From Candidatus Aenigmatarchaeota archaeon (lineage in GTDB: Archaea > Aenigmatarchaeota > Aenigmatarchaeia > QMZP01): DNA of 15,165 nt. The translations under genes were made by a program, and so were the position numbers. The stretch lies in NCBI GenBank assembly GCA_016867675.1, contig VGIZ01000004.1, positions 1 through 15,165 of the forward strand. Reading direction: 5' to 3'. Below the pieces are notes generated by a model. The model was not told the origin of the DNA and made no database searches. It saw only the letters and a program-made list of their open reading frames with translations. How positions within the stretch are numbered: position 1 is the first letter of the stretch; every line of letters begins with the position of its first letter. Of this stretch, positions 10,349 through 15,165 are shown piece by piece.

Positions 10349-11475
10349 TCGGGCTTCATGACGCCGAGCTCGGTGATGAGCGCGGTGACTAGCTCCGCGG
10401 GCACGACGTCAAACGCGGGATTGATGATGTCCGCGCCCCTGAGCTCGCTGTACTGCGCAATCTCGGCAGGGCTTCTCGTCTCAATCGGCTCGGGCATGCC
10501 TGCTACCGTCTGGCTGTCAAACTTGATGCTTTCCCCTGCGACAAAGAGCGGGGTGTTGAAGCGGGCGGCGACAATCGCGATGGGCAGCGTGCCAATCTTG
10601 TTGACTATGGAGCCGTCCGCAAGTATGGCGTCGCAGCCCACCAGCACCCTGTCAACCTTCTTCATCACAGCGCCTATGGCGGAATCAACGCAGTAGGTGA
10701 CAGGTATCCTTGCCTCCAGCAGCTCGCGCGCGGTCTGGACGCCCTGCCTCAGCGGCTCGGTCTCTGTGACAATGACGCGGAAGTTCTTCTTCTGCGCCTT
10801 CGCCTCCTTCAGGATGGCAATGACGTGGCCTGAGTGGCAGTGCGTCAGGATTGTGTCGCCCTCGCTGATGTTGCCTGCACCGATGACTGCTATCTTGGTG
10901 ACCATGGCTTCAATGTCCTTTGCCAGCTTGTCGCAGCTCATGGCGGCATACTTCTTGATGTTCTGGATGCGCCTGAGCTCATACCTGTCAACCTTGGCCA
11001 GGATGATGTTTATGCAGTTCCTGAGCGCAGGCTCTGTGGGCCTTGCGGCAGACGCCTTCCCGCCGACCTTCCTGAGCTCCTCAACGAATTCCTCTGTCTT
11101 GGTTGCCGCGCTCTCTGTGGCGGCTATCTTCATGCACTTTATGCCTGCCAGCGCGATGTCCTTGGCGCCCTGTATCTTCAGGGCAGCAATATCCTCCACT
11201 ATGGAGTCAACCTTGGCCATGAAGCTGGATTTGCGCCCTCCCTTTGGCGACGGGCTCCTTTTCTGCTTCCCTGCGGGCTTAGAAACAGCCTTTTTCTTCG
11301 GCTTGTACCTCTTCGCGGCTTTGTGTTTGGGCTTGCGCCTGGCCTTGGGCTTGGGTTTGTGTTTCGCAACCGAGTTCCGATGAACTCGGTGCGCACCGAA
11401 ACCGAGTTTCGGTTTCGCCTTTGGCTTCCTGCGCGCTGCCTTGTGTTTTTTTGCCTTTTTTCTGGATTTCTTCAT
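10321..11475 (-). CDS. Ribose-1,5-bisphosphate isomerase / eIF2B-alpha-like, with Lys-rich N-terminal extension
   Basis: The protein has 384 aa. Residues from about 86 on form an eIF2B/MtnA-fold domain: an N-terminal helical part (KVDSIVEDIAALKIQGAKDI), then ILTHCHSGHV (209-218), VTETEPLRQG (236-245), LVGCDAILADG (278-288) and ADIINPAFDVVP (348-359). Cys213 and Asp282 fall at the places of catalytic Cys133 and Asp202 in the Thermococcus R15P isomerase, both offset by 80. This enzyme makes ribulose 1,5-bisphosphate in the archaeal AMP-salvage pathway that feeds type III RuBisCO. Residues 1-85 are an unusual Lys/Arg/Pro-rich tail (KPKPKARRKPKHKAAKRYK) resembling a nucleic-acid-binding histone-like tail. 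It contains a palindrome-encoded insert (LGFGAHRVHRNSV, 24-36). An internal Met86 could be an alternative start, but a TATA box (11501-11508) about 30 bp before 11475 supports the long form. Other members are eIF2B subunits or MtnA, so specificity is inferred. Confidence 0.82.
   Translation of the reverse strand: MKKSRKKAKKHKAARRKPKAKPKLGFGAHRVHRNSVAKHKPKPKARRKPKHKAAKRYKPKKKAVSKPAGKQKRSPSPKGGRKSSFMAKVDSIVEDIAALKIQGAKDIALAGIKCMKIAATESAATKTEEFVEELRKVGGKASAARPTEPALRNCINIILAKVDRYELRRIQNIKKYAAMSCDKLAKDIEAMVTKIAVIGAGNISEGDTILTHCHSGHVIAILKEAKAQKKNFRVIVTETEPLRQGVQTARELLEARIPVTYCVDSAIGAVMKKVDRVLVGCDAILADGSIVNKIGTLPIAIVAARFNTPLFVAGESIKFDSQTVAGMPEPIETRSPAEIAQYSELRGADIINPAFDVVPAELVTALITELGVMKPELLRHELGF
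11369..11413. repeat. Run of three palindromes inside coding sequence
   Basis: ACCGAGTT-6-AACTCGGT (11369-11390), GGTGCGCACC (11388-11397) and ACCGAAAC-3-GTTTCGGT (11395-11413) follow one another, with arms overlapping slightly. They encode the LGFGAHRVHRNSV stretch that interrupts the Lys-rich tail. Together they resemble an in-frame palindromic element. Confidence 0.65.
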
Positions 11476-11500
11476 ATTGTCAAAAATCTTGACGGGCTGG

Positions 11501-11508
11501 CTTAAAAC
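11501..11508 (-). promoter_or_regulatory. TATA box of the R15P isomerase gene
   Basis: TTTTAAGC-type sequence on the minus strand, about 30 bp upstream of the ATG at 11475 and just after the upstream gene's stop at 11518. Confidence 0.45.
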
Positions 11509-11517
11509 CTTTGAGAT

Positions 11518-12744
11518 TCAGCGCTTTTTCAGAAGGAAACCGGTATCCTGCGGCGCCATGACTGCCATGCGTGACAATTTCTTCCCACTTTTCACGCAAA
11601 CGCTGCATTCCTGCCCTTTGGGCGCGTCCGAGTAGCGGGCCGTCAGCAGCGCAGCTGCTCTGCATATCGGTTTTGGAATCTGCGCCGCGCCTTTGGTGAC
11701 AGGCTCGCTTTCTGACTTTGACCTATGCGAGGGTTTGACCTGCGCCTTCCCTTTGGTGACGGACGCTTTTGCTGTCATAGCTGAAGCGGCGGGTTTAACT
11801 GATATTATCGTTGTTGTCGGCCCCATGACCCCATCAACCTCAAGGGTGGGGAGCCCCAGCCTTCCTGCCAGCGCAGCGATTTTGATGTTCTCCTGGTGGT
11901 TGCGGCCCACTATAATTATCGCCTTACATTTGGCAACGGGCTCCTTTGCTGATTTTGATGCAGCGGAGGTGTCTTTCTTGGTTCCTACGCCTATCGGGAA
12001 ATGCCTGCCCAGCTTCGCAAGCCCTGTCTCATCAGGACCTGCGTCAGGCCTGAGCCTGAGAATGCCTGCCAGCCTGGCTGAAAACGACTCGTCCGTGAGC
12101 AGGCAGCCTCCTCCTGGCGAGGGGTAGTCAATCCTGTATTTCTTCGCGAGCGCAAGCTGTTCGGTCCTCCTGCGTCCGCTGATGGCCAGCATCTTGTCCC
12201 TGTCAATCCAGCCCTTCCGCTCGGCTTCTGTTTCGGGCAGCAGTTTCGCTGACAGCGGCCTCAGGACGCTCGCGTCCGCCTCCTTCTCAATCAGCTCCAG
12301 CGCATGCCTGTTCTGGCTCATGGGCCTCTCGCCAAGGACTTCGCCTGTTGCGATTATCCTGATGCCCTCCTTTGCCGCGATTTTCTTCGCCTCCTTCAGC
12401 ATGAAGAGGTGGCAGTCTATGCAGGGGTTGAATGCCGCGCCCCTGCCAAAGCGGGGTTTCATTATCATCTTCATGTATCTGCGGAACATCGCGCCCCTTG
12501 TGCAATCCACGACGTGCAGCCTGATTCCCTGAACCTGCGCGAACCGCACGACGCACATGCTGTTGCTACAACATCCCCCGCCAAACGGCAGCGCGAAGAA
12601 CACGGTCTCAACCCCATCCTTGCCCAGCTGCTCCTGCATGAGCCTGCACACTAGCCTGCTGTCAAGCCCGCCTGACAAAAGTACCAATGCCTTGACTTTC
12701 CTTGGCTTCGCTTTTCTCCTCATGGCCTTCCCTTTCTTCGCCAT
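11518..12744 (-). CDS. PP-loop ATPase, tRNA thiouridylase-like (MnmA/ThiI-related)
   Basis: The protein has 408 aa from the ATG at 12744. The PP-loop SGGLDS (24-29) activates a substrate by adenylation. Downstream are NPCIDCH with Cys108 and Cys111, ATGEVLGERPMSQ (132-144), LRPLSAKLLPET (161-172), DRDKMLAISGRRR (181-193) and a GGGCLLTDESF region with Cys214. This set belongs to a group of tRNA sulfur-transferase-like proteins often annotated as MnmA- or ThiI-like, so tRNA thiolation is the best guess. The C-terminal part has IIIVGRNHQENIKIAALAG and VMGPTTTI, as in longer members. It is interrupted by a low-complexity Lys/Ser/Ala insert (about 316-360) with a 20-residue duplication, and ends with CSVC (380-383). 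An upstream in-frame extension to 12852 is rejected because it overlaps the preceding gene. The start lies 1 nt after that gene's stop, so the two form an operon. Confidence 0.8.
   Translation of the reverse strand: MAKKGKAMRRKAKPRKVKALVLLSGGLDSRLVCRLMQEQLGKDGVETVFFALPFGGGCCSNSMCVVRFAQVQGIRLHVVDCTRGAMFRRYMKMIMKPRFGRGAAFNPCIDCHLFMLKEAKKIAAKEGIRIIATGEVLGERPMSQNRHALELIEKEADASVLRPLSAKLLPETEAERKGWIDRDKMLAISGRRRTEQLALAKKYRIDYPSPGGGCLLTDESFSARLAGILRLRPDAGPDETGLAKLGRHFPIGVGTKKDTSAASKSAKEPVAKCKAIIIVGRNHQENIKIAALAGRLGLPTLEVDGVMGPTTTIISVKPAASAMTAKASVTKGKAQVKPSHRSKSESEPVTKGAAQIPKPICRAAALLTARYSDAPKGQECSVCVKSGKKLSRMAVMAPQDTGFLLKKR
11681..11760 (-). repeat. 60-bp tandem duplication inside the thiouridylase-like gene
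   Basis: The 20-bp blocks at 11681-11700 and 11741-11760 match at 17 of 20 bases and lie exactly 60 bp apart. They encode VTKGAAQ and VTKGKAQ, 20 residues apart, within the low-complexity insert. Confidence 0.6.
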
Positions 12745-12745
12745 A

Positions 12746-13690
12746 CTAGAACAAGAACTTTCCGTCTTTAATAATGACCCTTCCGTCGACGTCAATCGTA
12801 GGCTTGTCAAACACAGAGTCCAGGTGCACGTCTGTCTGCACAAGCCCGCCAAGCGCGGCGCTGGTGCCGAATGCTATGTGCGCTGTGCCTGTGACTTTCT
12901 CGTCCTCCAGTATGTTGCCTGTTATCCTCGCCTTCGGGTTCGTGCCTATGCCCAGCTCTGCAAGATTCGCGCCGTTTTCAACGCCTGACAGGATGTCCCA
13001 GAGCTCCCTGTTCTCGCATCTGACAGCAAAGCCGTCCTTGACGAATACCCTGAACGGCCTTTCCAGCACCCTCTCCAACGATGACAGGTCAAAAACCACC
13101 ACGCCGTTGGAGCCGCCCTCCTTCGGCGCAATCGCGACCTCGCCGTCAGGCAGGTTCTTCACTATGCCGCGCCTGATAATCCCGTCGCAGCTGTTCACCC
13201 TCCTGCCTTCTGCCATCTCCATGGTTATGTCCGTGCCTGCTGCGGTCGTTACCCTCAGCATCCTTCCATCGCGCAGTTTCCCTGCCAGCCTTGCGCTGAC
13301 CTCTGCCATCCTTGCGTAGTCCACGGGAATCGCGCGGAGGAATATCTCCCTGGTTATGCCCGGCATGGTGGCAGCCCTTCCGCCCCTCTTAAGCACCCTG
13401 TCAACCGCTCTTGTGTGCGTTATGGAATGTTCTGTTGGCGCGATGACGATGTCATATCCCAGCATGGCATCCGCGACCTCCGAGGGCGGCTCCCTGCCCG
13501 GAAGCCCTGTCGGCTTCATCCTCAGCAGCCCGCATTTGCATGGGCATGCCTCCTTCAGCGCCTCGCCAATCTCCAGCCGCTCGCCCGAAGGGTCGCAGAC
13601 TATGAGCGCCTTCTCGCCCGGCTTCGCCTGCACGCAGTCCTTCCACACTATCATTGCCACATCCCGCATGCCCATGGTTCTCCTCTTCAT
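12746..13690 (-). CDS. M29-family aminopeptidase (AmpS-like)
   Basis: The protein has 314 aa. It matches the M29 leucyl aminopeptidase family, metal-dependent exopeptidases that trim N-terminal residues in the cytoplasm. Likely metal ligands are in the expected order: Glu184 (LPDGEVAIAP), Glu246 (NLAELGIGTNP), His271 (TAHIAFG), and His289 with Asp291 (DVHLDSV). The C-terminus shows the usual IDVDGRVIIKDGKFLF ending. It is shorter than typical bacterial members (about 400 aa) but not broken. The ATG at 13690 has a TATA box at 13713-13719 about 26 bp upstream, so it is probably leaderless; in-frame ATGs at 13675 and 13669 are alternatives. The stop lies 1 nt before the ATG of the PP-loop gene, so the two are translated from one transcript. 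A functional tie between them is not obvious. Confidence 0.85.
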   Translation of the reverse strand: MKRRTMGMRDVAMIVWKDCVQAKPGEKALIVCDPSGERLEIGEALKEACPCKCGLLRMKPTGLPGREPPSEVADAMLGYDIVIAPTEHSITHTRAVDRVLKRGGRAATMPGITREIFLRAIPVDYARMAEVSARLAGKLRDGRMLRVTTAAGTDITMEMAEGRRVNSCDGIIRRGIVKNLPDGEVAIAPKEGGSNGVVVFDLSSLERVLERPFRVFVKDGFAVRCENRELWDILSGVENGANLAELGIGTNPKARITGNILEDEKVTGTAHIAFGTSAALGGLVQTDVHLDSVFDKPTIDVDGRVIIKDGKFLF

Positions 13691-13691
13691 G

Positions 13692-13702
13692 GCTTTATTT
13701 TA
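13692..13702 (+). promoter_or_regulatory. TATA box of the secreted protein gene
   Basis: A TTTATTTTA core is centred about 25 bp before the ATG at 13723. The divergent TATA box lies 11 bp further on, so the two promoters interlock in a 32-bp gap. Confidence 0.5.
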
Positions 13703-13712
13703 GAACCCATCC

Positions 13713-13719
13713 AAATATA
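13713..13719 (-). promoter_or_regulatory. TATA box of the M29 aminopeptidase operon
   Basis: TATATTT on the minus strand is centred about 26 bp before the ATG at 13690. It is only 4-10 bp from the divergent ATG at 13723. Confidence 0.5.
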
Positions 13720-13722
13720 CTC

Positions 13723-15165
13723 ATGAAGGTGTGGGTCGGGCTGGCTTTCCTTCTCGCAGTCGTGGCGTTGCCCTCAGTCCATGCACTAAATTTCACGGAC
13801 AACCAAGCCTTTGGCTTCGGCGAGGGCATCAGCGTCAATGTAACTAACATAAGCGCAGGCCTCACACTAGGGAATGACGTCACAGACTACTTCCAGAACG
13901 GCACATTCACCTCCAGGACGTTTGATGCGGGGCAGATTGTGCATTGGGATATGGCAGTCATGAACATCAGTTACAATGCATCAGAGCACAGCTATCTTAT
14001 AAAGAACTTCACAAGCAACGACAGCGTGTCTTGGCTTGAGTTCCCGATGCAATCAATGGTTGGCCGGTACTTCAACTACAGCATCAACCTCTCAAGCACC
14101 AACAACCAGACGCGGCCTGTCATTGACCTTGTCAACATCACATATTCATATATAGCGCCGAATGTCCAGCCTGTTTCCCCTGCCGCAGGATACACCACCA
14201 ATACAAACTCCGTGAATCTCAACTGCTCCGCCACGTCGGTGAATAGCCTGAAAAACATCAGCATATGGTGGAACGGCACCGCAGGTGGATGGTCCGCGAA
14301 CGCCACCAGCGACGCAGCAGGCTTCTTCAACTACACCAACCTGACCATTTCAGGCTTCCCGCAGGGTGCCTACACATGGGCGTGCCTTGCTTACGACAAC
14401 CAGTCAAATGCGGCATGGGGGCAGAACAGAACGCTGTATTACCAGCCTGTCACAGCAGGTCCGGTGATATCACCCTACAACATCTCGCAGCCGACCATTA
14501 TGAACGGCACCGCGCTGTCAATGGCCATGTATGCCAGCAGCAGCGCGCTGTCTGCTGTCTGGATAAACCTGAGCTATCCCAACGCGAGCACCATCAGGCT
14601 TTTCCCTTCCAACGGGGGTTCGGTGAGCTTCACGCCGCCTGTGGCCGGGATTTACAACGTCACGTTCTATGCCAATGACACGACAGGCAACATGACAAGC
14701 GCGACAGCGTCATTCACAGCAGTAGCGCCCATTAGCGTAAACATCTCTGTGACAGGCAGAAGCGGCACAAGCCTTGTGTCCAACGTCACATTCTACTATG
14801 CAGGCACGTCAAACCAAGCGGCCTACTATTCTTCGGACACAGGGAACTACGGCGTTAGGACAGCCCCGAACACAAGCTGCGATGTGGTTGCGAACGCCTA
14901 CAGCGGCAACCTGACGCTCTGGCTTCTTGGCGTGAATCCTGCGCTGAACTTCAACGGCTCGCTGGTGATTGACAACCCGAACGCAACAGGCTTCATCAGG
15001 GTGTTTGCAGTGAACAGCACATACTCCGCGGGCAGCGCGAGGATACGCATATCCTACAGAGGCATCAACGTGTCCAGCGAGGGTAACCTGAAGATGCAGA
15101 GGTGCGCGGACTGGAGCTTCGCAAGCAGCTCCTGCGCAGGGAACTGGACTGATGTGACTTCAACA
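13723..15165 (+). CDS. Large secreted or surface protein, N-glycosylation-rich, partial
   Basis: The frame is open for 481 codons to the window edge without a stop, so the C-terminus is missing. The N-terminus is a Sec signal peptide (MKVWVGLAFLLAVVALPSVHA, likely cleaved near residue 21). The mature part is rich in Asn, Ser, Thr and Tyr, with about 36 N-x-S/T sequons by hand count, so it is probably heavily glycosylated and exported. It looks like several beta-sandwich (Ig-like) domains in series: blocks of the type PNVQPVSPAAGYTTNTNSV and PVISPYNISQ begin with Pro-rich links, and AGIYNVTFYANDTTG is a typical Ig-like edge. Cys residues are few and appear in pairs. The last visible part (RCADWSFASSSCAGNWTDV) resembles motifs of archaeal surface proteins. 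An S-layer or adhesin role is inference. A leaderless start at 13723 is supported by a TATA box. Confidence 0.85.
   Translation, partial: MKVWVGLAFLLAVVALPSVHALNFTDNQAFGFGEGISVNVTNISAGLTLGNDVTDYFQNGTFTSRTFDAGQIVHWDMAVMNISYNASEHSYLIKNFTSNDSVSWLEFPMQSMVGRYFNYSINLSSTNNQTRPVIDLVNITYSYIAPNVQPVSPAAGYTTNTNSVNLNCSATSVNSLKNISIWWNGTAGGWSANATSDAAGFFNYTNLTISGFPQGAYTWACLAYDNQSNAAWGQNRTLYYQPVTAGPVISPYNISQPTIMNGTALSMAMYASSSALSAVWINLSYPNASTIRLFPSNGGSVSFTPPVAGIYNVTFYANDTTGNMTSATASFTAVAPISVNISVTGRSGTSLVSNVTFYYAGTSNQAAYYSSDTGNYGVRTAPNTSCDVVANAYSGNLTLWLLGVNPALNFNGSLVIDNPNATGFIRVFAVNSTYSAGSARIRISYRGINVSSEGNLKMQRCADWSFASSSCAGNWTDVTST

Noticed and set aside
10697..11505. Long plus-strand ORFs opposite the R15P isomerase gene
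   Set aside because: They are antisense shadows in two frames with hydrophobic or Leu-rich composition. The minus-strand frame has a recognisable fold and active-site residues.
12745..12852. Upstream extension of the PP-loop ORF
   Set aside because: It overlaps the conserved C-terminus of the M29 aminopeptidase gene. The ATG at 12744, one nt after that gene's stop, gives a normal start close to the PP-loop.

Overview
This window looks archaeal. The evidence is a tRNA-Gln with an intron at the archaeal 37/38 position, both subunits of the archaea-specific Glu-tRNA(Gln) amidotransferase (GatD and GatE), a ribose-1,5-bisphosphate isomerase of the archaeal AMP pathway, and TATA-like boxes about 25 bp upstream of start codons with no Shine-Dalgarno site (leaderless transcription). 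Small lineage-specific proteins, a trimmed GatE and a heavily sequon-rich surface protein suggest a DPANN-type archaeon. That placement is inference.

Layout. Positions 1-762 (minus) hold an HTH-nucleotidyltransferase (MNT) gene overlapping a HEPN-like gene cut by the window edge. Positions 819-1451 (minus) encode a small secreted Cys-rich protein, divergent from the intron-containing tRNA-Gln(CUG) at 1506-1639. Next is a Fic AMP-transferase fused to a C-terminal HTH (1840-2757), bracketed by a 12-bp copy of the tRNA 3' end. Two small plus-strand ORFs follow (3039-3511). A minus-strand housekeeping group runs rpiB (7676) - gatD - unknown 196-aa gene - gatE - 40-aa basic protein (3555). A metallophosphoesterase (7725-8399) is divergent from rpiB. 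A second HTH-MNT/HEPN pair (8481-9550) and an unknown 182-aa gene (9620-10168) lead to a repeat- and hairpin-rich convergent intergenic region (10169-10320). The minus strand then carries the R15P isomerase/eIF2B-like gene with a long Lys-rich N-terminus, a PP-loop tRNA thiolase-like gene and an M29 aminopeptidase, the last two coupled. At 13723 a divergent, glycosylation-rich secreted protein runs off the window.

How the parts relate. tRNA-Gln, GatD and GatE form one pathway: tRNA-Gln with an A1-U72 pair is mischarged with Glu and then amidated. Three separate modules (HTH-MNT/HEPN, Fic-HTH, HTH-MNT/HEPN) are predicted NMP-transfer toxin-antitoxin-like systems. Each carries its own DNA-binding domain, and each has a different multi-copy operator placed over or just before its start codon. 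The most unusual unexplained signals are four copies of a sequence that reads RHE(L/P)GF-stop on the minus strand (one is the real C-terminus of the R15P isomerase gene), adjacent hairpins with compensatory changes, and a run of palindromes inside the Lys-rich coding extension of the same gene.
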